Origin: JBQTIY01 sp052387675
GTDB taxonomy: Bacteria; Planctomycetota; B15-G4
Assembly (NCBI GenBank): GCA_052387675.1
Contig: JBQTIY010000004.1
Location: 62,001-126,000, forward strand
DNA: 64,000 bases
Reading direction: 5' to 3'
The number at the start of each line of letters is the position of its first letter. Positions within the stretch are counted from its first letter, which is position 1. Below the pieces are notes generated by a model. It was given only the letters and a program-made list of their open reading frames with translations, was not told where the DNA came from and did not search any database. The position numbers and the translations under genes were made by a program. This document shows positions 25,416 to 33,828 of this stretch, piece after piece.

Positions 25416-26708
25416 TTAGCTCTTCGTCTGCAGATAGCCTAGTTCTTCCGGAAGCTGTCTCCCGGCTTCTCCCAAGCCGGCTCGGAACAACGCTTCCACA
25501 TCTCGAACCGCCCGAGCGTCTCCCCTGATCGAAACCCCGCTTGGAGCTGGGTGTCGTCCTGCCAATAGTAAAAGTGACATTAGCGAACTGACCGAACAGA
25601 ACTCACCATTCAGCCCGAGAGCCAGGGGCGTCCCGTAGTGTCGAGCTACCTTCACGATCAGCGCCAGAGGACGAGCATGCAATGAGACGCCTGAAGGAAG
25701 CTCAAGCCTCGCTTCAGTCTGCCGCACAAATGTTTTTAGAATGCGATCGGCAAGGTCGCTTGTGTCTTCAACAAAGTTATAAGCATAATGAAGACACAGG
25801 TTTACGGCAAGTTCCAATACTTCTTGTGCCTCGACCATCGATGCAATGTGCTCACCCGCGAGCTGGGCCCTCGCTTCGATCTCATGACGCTCGTAGAAGT
25901 GGATCAGGCCTGTGGCCATTTCAAGCAAATGAAGGGCTACTGAAATCTGCCCTCGAAAGTTGGAAAGCCACGGGTGGTCACGTTCCACAGCAGTGCCGAG
26001 AATAAAGGTGTCGTAGCTCGATTGGATGCTGTGGACTGATGATTCATACCAGCGACAGTGTTTTTCCGTTGCCCGATCGACAACAAATGCGACCAACTCA
26101 TCCGATGCTTTGGGCGAGGCAAGCTTGAGAGTTCGGCTCCTCTCCAGAACGCGCAAAAACATCGCCGCGAGCTCTGCGATTCGTTGCTCTTCGCAAGCGA
26201 TGTCCCGCTCGTCTAGATTTCGAGGAAGCCGCCGTCGCTGGCTGGGTTCCTTGTTCGGAAGGTCAATCATCGGCGCGGGAGCGAATCGATGCCGCTTGGC
26301 CTCTTCCTGAAACCCCCTCAACAGTTCCCTAATCGACCGATCTAACCTGCAGGAGCCCTCGCTCAGCGCGAGTTGGAGTGGCTGCGGGTCTGTGATCAGC
26401 GAGTAGCGCAGCAGCCGGCTCTGCAAGTGCAGCGCAGTTGCCTTCACCGCTGACAGCCCGCGAATCGAAGCGACGATCTCCCCGAAGGTTACGAACTCCT
26501 TGTTCTGTCTCGCGCCATAATCATCCACGAAGGTTTCGAGCGCACGCGCTACCTGCTCGAGGTGGTGAACCGTGCCTGCCGAACTTAGGAGCTCGGGCGA
26601 CCTGAGAATCAATTCAGCACTCGACGCCAGGGGCTGTGCAGCTTGCCCCAGTAACTGAGCAAACTCGGCCTCGCGGATAACGACTTCTCGAGAGCGTGTC
26701 TTCGTCAT
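25416..26708 (-). CDS. HPr-domain protein with a long helical N-terminal region
   Basis: A 430-residue protein. Residues 1 to ~335 are mostly alpha-helical with no recognised family, including an Arg-rich segment (EPSQRRRLPRNLDERD) and several aromatic/Leu helices. Residues ~339-425 are an HPr fold: VSLHARPLALIVK places His344 and Arg346 like His15/Arg17 of HPr, and Ser375 falls exactly 31 residues after the His, as Ser46 does in HPr. It could be phosphorylated by PTS enzyme I or HPr kinase, or be a regulatory receiver. No PTS genes adjoin. The start codon overlaps that of the divergent sigma gene. Confidence 0.8.
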   Translation of the reverse strand: MTKTRSREVVIREAEFAQLLGQAAQPLASSAELILRSPELLSSAGTVHHLEQVARALETFVDDYGARQNKEFVTFGEIVASIRGLSAVKATALHLQSRLLRYSLITDPQPLQLALSEGSCRLDRSIRELLRGFQEEAKRHRFAPAPMIDLPNKEPSQRRRLPRNLDERDIACEEQRIAELAAMFLRVLERSRTLKLASPKASDELVAFVVDRATEKHCRWYESSVHSIQSSYDTFILGTAVERDHPWLSNFRGQISVALHLLEMATGLIHFYERHEIEARAQLAGEHIASMVEAQEVLELAVNLCLHYAYNFVEDTSDLADRILKTFVRQTEARLELPSGVSLHARPLALIVKVARHYGTPLALGLNGEFCSVSSLMSLLLLAGRHPAPSGVSIRGDARAVRDVEALFRAGLGEAGRQLPEELGYLQTKS

Positions 26709-27672
26709 GCCGGCTTCCCGAAGTGCGTCACTCTACCACGCGACCCGACACGCAGACGGCCGGCCTGTTAGCTCAAGAACGCGCCGCTGTCTGGTCGATG
26801 CTCGCTGCGCGACGTCAACTTTCCCTCAGCAGAAAGCGCCCGCCATTTCCTCCGACTACTCAATTGAGATCTACCTGCGCGAAATCAATCGCGTGAAACT
26901 CCTGACTGCGGAGACGGAGAAAGCCCTCGCCGTGAAAGTGCAGCGCGGCTGTCAGGAGGCCCGTAATGATCTAGCCGCAGCGAATCTTCGTCTGGTTGTC
27001 AGTATTGCGAAGCGCTACGTGAACCGCGGACTAACGCTCCTGGATTTGATCGAAGAGGGAAACGTAGGGCTCATGCGCGCTGTCGAAAAGTTCGACCCCA
27101 AGGCGAACTGTCGGTTCTCCACATATGCGACTTGGTGGATCAAACAGTCCATCCGAAGGGCATTGACCAATACGGTCAAGACAGTTCGCATCCCCTCCTA
27201 CATGATCGAGTTGATGTCGCGTTGGCAAGAGGCGACTGAAACACTTGTCCTTCGGCTTGGGCGCGAACCCTCTGCCGTCGAAGTTGGTCAAGAACTTCGG
27301 CTCACCGACGACGCCATCGACTCCGTTTGTGACGCCCTGCACACCGCATCACGTCACACTCAGTCATTCGCACTCGAGAACGATGGCGGGGACCTCTCCG
27401 ATCTGCTCGCTGATCCAAACGGCATCGATCCTCAGGAACTTACACAAGAGACAGCTGAACTTGCTCGCATGCTGCGACTGCTTGATCGACTCGACGATCG
27501 GCAAATCAGCATCCTGCGGATGAGATTCGGTATGGGCTATGATGAGCCGATGACTCTCAAGGAGATTGGCTCAAAGCTAGGGCTCACCAGAGAGCGCGTT
27601 CGACAAATTCAGAACGAAGCGCTTGCGAGGCTGCTCTCGGGAATGACCAACGGGGGCCTTGTCGAGCGCTGA
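26707..27672 (+). CDS. RpoD/RpoS-type sigma-70 factor
   Basis: A 321-residue sigma factor with regions 1.2 to 4.2: YSIEIYLREINRVKLL (1.2), RLVVSIAKRYVNRGL and DLIEEGNVGLMRAVEKFD (2.1-2.2), FSTYATWWIKQSIRRAL (2.3-2.4), region 3, and region 4 with LTRERVRQIQNEAL in the 4.2 helix-turn-helix. No region 1.1 is seen, so it may be group 2, or a group 1 factor lacking 1.1. The first ~45 residues look non-conserved. The only standard start codon before region 1.2 is ATG 26707, whose bases overlap the start codon of the divergent HPr gene, so the true start is unsure. Confidence 0.92.
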   Translation: MPASRSASLYHATRHADGRPVSSRTRRCLVDARCATSTFPQQKAPAISSDYSIEIYLREINRVKLLTAETEKALAVKVQRGCQEARNDLAAANLRLVVSIAKRYVNRGLTLLDLIEEGNVGLMRAVEKFDPKANCRFSTYATWWIKQSIRRALTNTVKTVRIPSYMIELMSRWQEATETLVLRLGREPSAVEVGQELRLTDDAIDSVCDALHTASRHTQSFALENDGGDLSDLLADPNGIDPQELTQETAELARMLRLLDRLDDRQISILRMRFGMGYDEPMTLKEIGSKLGLTRERVRQIQNEALARLLSGMTNGGLVER

Positions 27673-28855
27673 TCGGCAAAGTGCCGCCTTGAGGGATCAC
27701 GGACCTCCGGCCCCCCCCTCAAGTCTCTATGTTCACATCCCATTCTGTCGGGATCGTTGCACTTACTGTGCATTTCCGACTAGGCCGGACGATAACTCTC
27801 TGCACCTTCCCCTTGTGGAGGCGATTCTCCGTGAGGCGGGCTCCTATCCCGAAGTCTGTGGACTGCGGACGCTTTATCTCGGGGGGGGTACTCCCGGCTT
27901 GCTTAGCCTGGACAGCCTAGACAAGCTCTGCTCAGGGCTCGCTAAGCGCTTTCAGCTCGTTCAGGCTGCCGAAATTACGCTTGAGGTGAATCCCTTGAAT
28001 GTTTCACGAGCGAGTCTTTCGGCATGGGCCTCATTTGGAGTCACGCGGCTGTCCGTCGGCGTCCAAACCTTTCGCGACAACGCGCTTGCCGGTTTCGGGC
28101 GACTTCACGATGCACGCCAGTCGCACTCCGCGCTCTCGCTAATCAGCTCCCAGTGGCCGGGGTCATGGTCTGCTGATCTTCTCGTTGGCTGGAAGTCACA
28201 GTCCGCTGCAGATGTACTCGCTGATTTGATTGCGCTTGTCCGCTATGGGCCACCCCACGTTTCTGTTTACGGGCTCACCATAGAAAAGGGCACTCCGCTC
28301 GCGGCGGAAGAGTTGGCTGGCGCCGTAGTTCGCGTCGACGCAGACCGCTTCGCTGACTTCGATGATCGTTGGAGCGATGTGCTGGAGGGTTCGCAGTTCG
28401 AGCGTTACGAGGTCTCGAACTTCGCCAAGTCGGGGCACCGCTCGCGACACAACCAAGCCTATTGGATGGGCGATTCTGTCATCGGTCTCGGTCCGGGCGC
28501 CACAACGTCGCTGCATCCACTTCGCTGGACGAATGTACGCTCGACTGAGAGCTACCTTTCGGCGTGCAGCCGTCGCCGCGGCTTGCGTGAGAGCTGCGAG
28601 CGCATCGCCCCTTCGTCGCGATTTGTCGAACTGCTCGGAACCGGGCTGCGGACGGTGGGCGGACTCTCCATGACGGAACTGGACCGTCGCTTCGGGCCAA
28701 CCTGGCTCTCCCGCCTTGGTCCGAAAGGCGCTCAGCTAATCGATTCTGGTCATCTCACGCTGGCAGAGGGCCGCCTTCGAACGCCGCGGAAGCACATGGC
28801 GAAAGTCGACCGAATCCTCTTGGAACTCTTCCAGTCCCAGAGCATTACGGTCTGA
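27659..28855 (+). CDS. hemW: HemW-like radical SAM protein
   Basis: A 398-residue member of the HemW/coproporphyrinogen-dehydrogenase-like group. The SAM cluster motif is Cys30, Cys34 and Cys37 (CRDRCTYC), followed by the LGGGTP SAM-binding segment and RLSVGVQTF, with the C-terminal RHNQAYWMG block typical of HemW. HemW proteins bind heme and are thought to act as heme chaperones; the extra Cys after the cluster in some family members is absent here (CAF). A TTG start overlaps the sigma gene by 14 nt; TTG 27689 is an alternative. The oxidative CPDH activity is not expected. Confidence 0.88.
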   Translation: MSSADRQSAALRDHGPPAPPSSLYVHIPFCRDRCTYCAFPTRPDDNSLHLPLVEAILREAGSYPEVCGLRTLYLGGGTPGLLSLDSLDKLCSGLAKRFQLVQAAEITLEVNPLNVSRASLSAWASFGVTRLSVGVQTFRDNALAGFGRLHDARQSHSALSLISSQWPGSWSADLLVGWKSQSAADVLADLIALVRYGPPHVSVYGLTIEKGTPLAAEELAGAVVRVDADRFADFDDRWSDVLEGSQFERYEVSNFAKSGHRSRHNQAYWMGDSVIGLGPGATTSLHPLRWTNVRSTESYLSACSRRRGLRESCERIAPSSRFVELLGTGLRTVGGLSMTELDRRFGPTWLSRLGPKGAQLIDSGHLTLAEGRLRTPRKHMAKVDRILLELFQSQSITV

Positions 28856-28899
28856 CTCACGGCGCCCACTCCTGCCAGATTCGACTACGATCCCGGTGC

Positions 28900-29487
28900 G
28901 TGATCGCGCTCATCGACAACTACGATTCCTTCACGTTCAATCTCTACCAACTCATTGCCGCGACGGCGGCGCGTGACGTGGTTGTGCGCGTGGTGCGCAA
29001 CGACGCGTGCACGGTTGAGGCGCTCGTTGCATCGGCTCCAACACATGTCGTGTGCTCTCCCGGTCCTGGACATCCGGCGGATTCCGCACTGTCACTTGTC
29101 GCACCTGACGCATTCGCACGCACTCCGGTTTTAGGAGTCTGCCTTGGACACCAGGCCATGGCCTTGGCTTCGGGCGCATCGGTTCGCCGGTGCGAGCGGC
29201 CCCGCCATGGGGTGGCTGTGCCGATTTATCACGATGGCGGCTGGCCTTTCGGCGAACTCGCCAATCCGTTCATCGGGGCGCTTTATCACTCCTTGGTTGT
29301 TCACGAACTTCCGCCGGCGTCGCCGTTTGATGTCGCTGCTTGGACAGAGCACGGCGATATCATGGCCCTTCGTCATCGCAAGAGGCCGCACGTAGGATTG
29401 CAGTTCCACCCGGAGTCGTTCATGAGTTCACAGGGCGCCGAGATCATGAGTGCCTTCTTGAAGACCGATGCTCGCAGCCTTCGCTGA
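28900..29487 (+). CDS. glutamine amidotransferase, anthranilate/aminodeoxychorismate synthase component II
   Basis: A 195-residue class I amidotransferase supplying ammonia for chorismate amination. IDNYDSFTFNLYQ begins the N-terminus, the oxyanion region is SPGPGHP, the nucleophile elbow is GVCLGHQ, and the His-Glu pair is HPESF near the end. TrpG and PabA share this architecture, and no component I gene lies nearby, so the pathway (tryptophan or folate) cannot be decided. The start is GTG. The 3' end overlaps pyrF by 20 nt. Confidence 0.93.
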   Translation: MIALIDNYDSFTFNLYQLIAATAARDVVVRVVRNDACTVEALVASAPTHVVCSPGPGHPADSALSLVAPDAFARTPVLGVCLGHQAMALASGASVRRCERPRHGVAVPIYHDGGWPFGELANPFIGALYHSLVVHELPPASPFDVAAWTEHGDIMALRHRKRPHVGLQFHPESFMSSQGAEIMSAFLKTDARSLR

Positions 29488-30403
29488 CCGACTGGCTGAC
29501 GCAGTTCGCGACAAGCACTCCACTCTGGTGGTCGGTCTCGACCCTGTGCCCGAGCGACTTCCCCGGGCCCTGCTCACCGCCCCCGAGCGCCCCGGCGATA
29601 ACGCTCGCCAGTTGATTGCACATGGCATCGAGGCCTTTGACGAGGCGGTAATCGAACTCGTGGCTCCTTTCGCAGTCGCCGTCAAACCGCAGATTGCTTT
29701 CTATGAATTGTGGGGACCGCCAGGGCTCGCCGCCTACGAACGCGCCGTCCGAACCGCCAAGGCTGCGGGGCTCCTGGTCATCGGTGACATCAAGCGCGGA
29801 GATATTGGCTCCACAGCGACGGCATACGCAGAGGCCTATCTCGGCCGCGACTCACAGCCGGATCTTCCGTCGGGTCGAAGCGCTTGCGCCGATGCCGTCA
29901 CCGTGAATCCCTACCTCGGGTCAGACAGCGTCCGTCCCTTCATCGACGTTGCGAGGAGGGAGTCTGCCGGCCTTTTCGTATTGGTAAGAACCTCCAATCC
30001 GTCGGCGCACGAACTCCAGAGTCTCGTCTCGGGCGGTCGGCCGCTCGACGAGCATGTCGCGTCGCTCGTCACTGAGTGGGGGCGCGACATGCAGGCTGAG
30101 TGCGGATACAGCAGCGTCGGAGCTGTCGTCGGAGCAACCGCGCCACGAGAGATTGCGCGCCTGCGAGCCTGCTTGCCTGCAGCGTGGTTTCTCGTCCCTG
30201 GAGTTGGAGCTCAGGGCGCACAGCCTCGGGATGTCGCGCCAGGCTTCGGACGCGACGGACTGGGCCTCATTGTGAACGCCTCCCGGTCAATTCTGTATGC
30301 CTACGAGACACCGGATGCCGCAGACTGGAAGTCTCCCATTCGCGAAGCTGCGCGAAATCTCCGCGATGACTTGCGCCTGGCCGCTGCGGCCAAACCGAGG
30401 TGA
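29468..30403 (+). CDS. pyrF: orotidine 5'-phosphate decarboxylase, type 2
   Basis: Final step of UMP synthesis. The 311-residue length and the DIKRGDIGSTATAYA motif (catalytic Lys-Asp chain) identify the longer type 2 PyrF; VVGLDPVPERLP and VKPQIAFYE precede it, and the phosphate loop is GVGAQG near residue 255. The start lies inside the previous gene and its stop overlaps bshC by 4 nt. It is the only pyrimidine gene in this operon and is separated from pyrBI by about 9 kb. Confidence 0.95.
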   Translation: MLAAFADRLADAVRDKHSTLVVGLDPVPERLPRALLTAPERPGDNARQLIAHGIEAFDEAVIELVAPFAVAVKPQIAFYELWGPPGLAAYERAVRTAKAAGLLVIGDIKRGDIGSTATAYAEAYLGRDSQPDLPSGRSACADAVTVNPYLGSDSVRPFIDVARRESAGLFVLVRTSNPSAHELQSLVSGGRPLDEHVASLVTEWGRDMQAECGYSSVGAVVGATAPREIARLRACLPAAWFLVPGVGAQGAQPRDVAPGFGRDGLGLIVNASRSILYAYETPDAADWKSPIREAARNLRDDLRLAAAAKPR

Positions 30404-31968
30404 CTAGCGCGGGAGTGCCGTTTGATGTTCATCGCGGACCAGCACGGATCCATCCGAAAAGCATTGGTCAGTGGTTTGCTGGAGATGCTTCTGCGAAATC
30501 GCTCTACGGGAACTCTCCATCAATTCAGACCTTTCTGAATCAGGCGAACTTGCTCGAGAAGGCTGGGACCGTTTCATGGGCCGACTTGGGCGCGATGGGG
30601 GCGACTCCTGGCGACCAGCGGCCGGACGCTGGACCCCCGACGCTGGTCGTGCTCGCCGGACAACAGCCGTGTCTCGGAGGCGGCCCGGCTCTCGTCGCCC
30701 ACAAGGCAGCAACCGCCATCGCGCTGGCAGGGATTCTGACCGGCGCGCTGCGGCGACCTGTCGTCCCGGTTTTTCTTTTGGCAACCGATGATCACGACAG
30801 CACTGAGATTGACCATGTCGACTTCATCGACGCGGCTTCGCATGGACTTCGCCGACTCAGGTGTCCAGTGCGCCCCGGTCGAGATTCCTTCTGGCGAAGC
30901 ACTTGGGACGAACGAGGTCTCAAGACGGCTCTCGAGGCTCTCTCGGGCACGACCAGTCTCGCGGACTCCTCGCGCTCATCTACCGTTCGTGGGATCGAGC
31001 AAAGCGCGAGCCCAATATCGCGGCATGTCTCGCGTCTGCTCCTCGACGTTTTCGGAGAGGCGGGCCTCATCGTTGTCGAATCTCATCGACTCCGCGCGCG
31101 GGCACTAGAGATTCTTGGGACGCTCTTGACATCGCCCGACTCGTCTCGCGACGTTCTGAGCGCAGGCGCCTTGGCACTCCGCTCGCTTGGCCTGAAACCA
31201 AGTTTTGACGTGGATGACCCACGACCACTTGTCTTGGAGTCCCACGCGGGACGTCGGCGACGGCTGGCATCCCATGACCGAGAGGCAACCAAAAGGCTCT
31301 TCGCTGATCCGGAGAACTTTTCGCCGCACGCAGCAACTCGGCCGCTGTTGCAGGCGGCCAGTCTGCCGGTCATTGCACAGGTCTGCGGGCCGTCAGAGCT
31401 CAACTACCTGGCCCAAGCGCGTGGCCTGCACGCGCTCTTTGGACTCACGCCACCGGTCCTCGTTCCGCGGATGGAGGGGACGCTGGTCTCATCAGCGACT
31501 CTGGATCGGTTTCAAGGACGACTCCGGGAAGTTGACCTTGCTGTTCCAAAGCCCGCCAGTTCAGAGTCACCTGAACTGAAGGGACGTTCGCTCGCTGTGG
31601 ATTTGTCCGAGGGCGGAGTCGCGGATGTCCGCGACGAATTTCTCCGGGCCGCCGCGCGTTTCTCGAGAGCCGTCGTGACTCGTGACGCGCAGGCCGCTGC
31701 AGGAGTTGAGCGCTGGCTCGCCCGTCTCGAACGCGATGCCCGCCGTCTGGAGACCGCTCTCGTCTGGCGGACACGTCCGCGCGCCGAGCACGACCACTCC
31801 CTTTGGCCGCGTGGCCGTCCCCAGGACACCGTTCTCGCCTGGCTTCCGAACGCCGTTCGCTCTCCGAGCCTTTCCGAATGGGGCCGGGGCATCATCTCCC
31901 TGGCGCGTCCGCTCGAGGCGCCGCAGCACATTTTTTACTCGCCATCACAAGAGACAGCCCATGGTTGA
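30400..31968 (+). CDS. bshC: bacillithiol biosynthesis cysteine-adding enzyme BshC
   Basis: Adds cysteine to glucosaminyl-malate, the last step of bacillithiol synthesis. At 522 residues the length fits the family. Key blocks are LAGQQPCLGGGPALVAHKA near residue 85, the TDDHDSTEIDHV stretch, the GPSELNYLAQ motif and the LVPRMEGTLV region, with a long C-terminal coiled segment. Together with bshB and bshA directly downstream this gives the whole dedicated pathway. The start overlaps pyrF by 4 nt. Confidence 0.93.
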   Translation: MTSAGVPFDVHRGPARIHPKSIGQWFAGDASAKSLYGNSPSIQTFLNQANLLEKAGTVSWADLGAMGATPGDQRPDAGPPTLVVLAGQQPCLGGGPALVAHKAATAIALAGILTGALRRPVVPVFLLATDDHDSTEIDHVDFIDAASHGLRRLRCPVRPGRDSFWRSTWDERGLKTALEALSGTTSLADSSRSSTVRGIEQSASPISRHVSRLLLDVFGEAGLIVVESHRLRARALEILGTLLTSPDSSRDVLSAGALALRSLGLKPSFDVDDPRPLVLESHAGRRRRLASHDREATKRLFADPENFSPHAATRPLLQAASLPVIAQVCGPSELNYLAQARGLHALFGLTPPVLVPRMEGTLVSSATLDRFQGRLREVDLAVPKPASSESPELKGRSLAVDLSEGGVADVRDEFLRAAARFSRAVVTRDAQAAAGVERWLARLERDARRLETALVWRTRPRAEHDHSLWPRGRPQDTVLAWLPNAVRSPSLSEWGRGIISLARPLEAPQHIFYSPSQETAHG

Positions 31969-32695
31969 CGTTCTTGTTTTCGGACCGCATCCCGACGACA
32001 TCGAAATCTGCGCCGGCGGCTTGGTGCTGGCGCTCCGCGAGCGCGGATACGCCGTGGGGGGGGTGGACATGACGCAGGGCGAATCCGGAACCCGAGGGCG
32101 CGGCGTAGCCCGCTTAACGGAGTCTCAGCGCGGCGCCCAGTTGCTCGGACTCGCGTTTCGCGAGTGTCTTGATCTGCCAGATGGTTCCGTGCAGGTCGAT
32201 CTCGCTGCAAGAGATCGCATCATCACTCTCATTCGACAGCATCGGCCGCAGCTGCTGGTCGCACCATGGGTCAGCGACGACCACCCCGACCACGCTCGCA
32301 CCGGACAGCTCGTGAAGGACGCCCGCTTTCTGGCCGGCTGCGCTCGAGTCGGACCCGCGGGTGCTCCGTGGCGCCCCGGCCGTGTTCTTTTCTATCCATC
32401 GCGAGAACCGATTCAGCCGACTCTGGTTGTGGACGTCTCAGCCGTCTTCGCCCGCAAGCTGCTCGCGATTCGCGCACACGCCAGCCAGCTGCACGACGAC
32501 CGCTCGACCGAACAACTCACGACGATCGCCACGCCAGGCTTCCTGGACACGGTCATCGCCAGCAACCGGCACTTCGGCACAATGATCGGTGTGGAGTACG
32601 GCGAGCCTTACTTAGTGGAAGGGCCGCTGGCCGTTGAAGATCCGCTTCCGCTCGTGCGGAGCCGGGGCCGCCATCTGTTCGGAAACTCTCCTTGA
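31961..32695 (+). CDS. bshB1: bacillithiol N-acetylglucosaminyl-malate deacetylase (BshB1 type)
   Basis: A 244-residue zinc LmbE-like deacetylase. The metal and base motifs are FGPHPDDIEICAGG at the N-terminus and DDHPDHARTG near residue 108; MTQGESGTRG follows the first strand as in BshB1. The start was set to ATG 31961, which overlaps the bshC stop by 8 nt, instead of the longer upstream frame. It removes the acetyl group from GlcNAc-malate to make GlcN-malate, the substrate of BshC. Confidence 0.93.
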   Translation: MVDVLVFGPHPDDIEICAGGLVLALRERGYAVGGVDMTQGESGTRGRGVARLTESQRGAQLLGLAFRECLDLPDGSVQVDLAARDRIITLIRQHRPQLLVAPWVSDDHPDHARTGQLVKDARFLAGCARVGPAGAPWRPGRVLFYPSREPIQPTLVVDVSAVFARKLLAIRAHASQLHDDRSTEQLTTIATPGFLDTVIASNRHFGTMIGVEYGEPYLVEGPLAVEDPLPLVRSRGRHLFGNSP

Positions 32696-33828
32696 AGCCG
32701 CTCCGCATCGGAATCGTCTGTTATCCAACCTATGGCGGTAGTGGGGTCCTGGCGACTGAATTAGGGATCGCCCTGGCCGACCGCGGCCACGCCGTTCACC
32801 TGTTCTCTTACGAGCGTCCATCGCGGCTGTCCTCGCTTCACCATGGCATCGAATTCCATGGCGTCAGCGTCTCGTCCTACCCGCTCTTCCGATACCCCCC
32901 GTACGATCTGGCGCTCTCGTCGACGCTGCGCGAGATCATGGCCAGCAGGGGGCTCGACATCCTGCACGTGCACTACGCCGTTCCTCACGCGCTCTCTGCA
33001 CACTTGGCCCGTGAGATGCTGCCCGGCTGCCCTACGCGCATCGTCACAACTCTGCATGGAACCGACATCACCATTCTGGGGCGCGATCCCGCCTACCGCG
33101 ATGTGATCAAGTTTGGACTTCAGCGTAGTGATGCCGTCGTGAGTGTCTCCCGCTGGCTGGAGCAGCAGACCCGCGAAGTGTTCGACTACACGGGGGAGAT
33201 CCATGTCGTGCCAAATTTCGTCGATTCGACCAGATTCCGTCCACGTCGCAACGACGCCGTGCGGCGTGAGCTCGGTGGCGACGGCTGCGCGCTCATCTTG
33301 CACACGTCCAACTTCAGGCCGCTGAAGCGAGCGGTGGACACGATTGAAGTCTTGCGACGGCTGCGCCCGGGAACGCCGGCGCAATTGCTCCTCGTGGGGG
33401 ATGGCCCGGACATCGCGCTCGTGCGCGATGCGGCCCAACGCTACGGCTTGCTGGACCGCGTGCGCTTTCTCGGCGAGACCCCCGATACAGAGGTCATTGC
33501 TGCCTCGGTCGACGTGGCGCTGTTGCCCAGCGAGAGCGAGTCCTTCGGATTGGCCGCACTCGAAGCGATGGCCTGCGGAGTTCCCGTCGTGGCTTCGCGC
33601 GTGGGCGGGCTCCCGGAGGTTGTGGTCGACGGCGAGAGCGGTTTCCTCGATCCCGTCGGTGACACGCAGGCTATGGCGGCTCATGTACAGCAGCTCCTGG
33701 ACGATCCTCCCCTGCGGATTCGCATGGGCCAGGCCGCGCAGCGACGAGTCATGGAGCGCTTCTCCTTGGAGCAGGCCATCCAGATGCACGAGCAGCTGTA
33801 CGAATCACTGATCCACAAGCTGTCGTGA
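32692..33828 (+). CDS. bshA: N-acetyl-alpha-D-glucosaminyl L-malate synthase (BshA)
   Basis: A 378-residue GT4 enzyme joining UDP-GlcNAc and L-malate, the first bacillithiol step. RIGIVCYPTYGGSGVLATELG opens the N-terminal domain, HVHYAVPHALSA is the BshA-type acceptor region, TTLHGTDITILG follows, and ESESFGLAALEAMACG is the donor E-x7-E motif. The TTG start forms a TTGA overlap with the bshB stop. Order bshC-bshB-bshA in one coupled unit is unambiguous. Confidence 0.93.
   Translation: MKPLRIGIVCYPTYGGSGVLATELGIALADRGHAVHLFSYERPSRLSSLHHGIEFHGVSVSSYPLFRYPPYDLALSSTLREIMASRGLDILHVHYAVPHALSAHLAREMLPGCPTRIVTTLHGTDITILGRDPAYRDVIKFGLQRSDAVVSVSRWLEQQTREVFDYTGEIHVVPNFVDSTRFRPRRNDAVRRELGGDGCALILHTSNFRPLKRAVDTIEVLRRLRPGTPAQLLLVGDGPDIALVRDAAQRYGLLDRVRFLGETPDTEVIAASVDVALLPSESESFGLAALEAMACGVPVVASRVGGLPEVVVDGESGFLDPVGDTQAMAAHVQQLLDDPPLRIRMGQAAQRRVMERFSLEQAIQMHEQLYESLIHKLS

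Noticed and set aside
32761..33789. Minus-strand frame opposite bshA
   Set aside because: Composition follows the complement of bshA and no family is visible.
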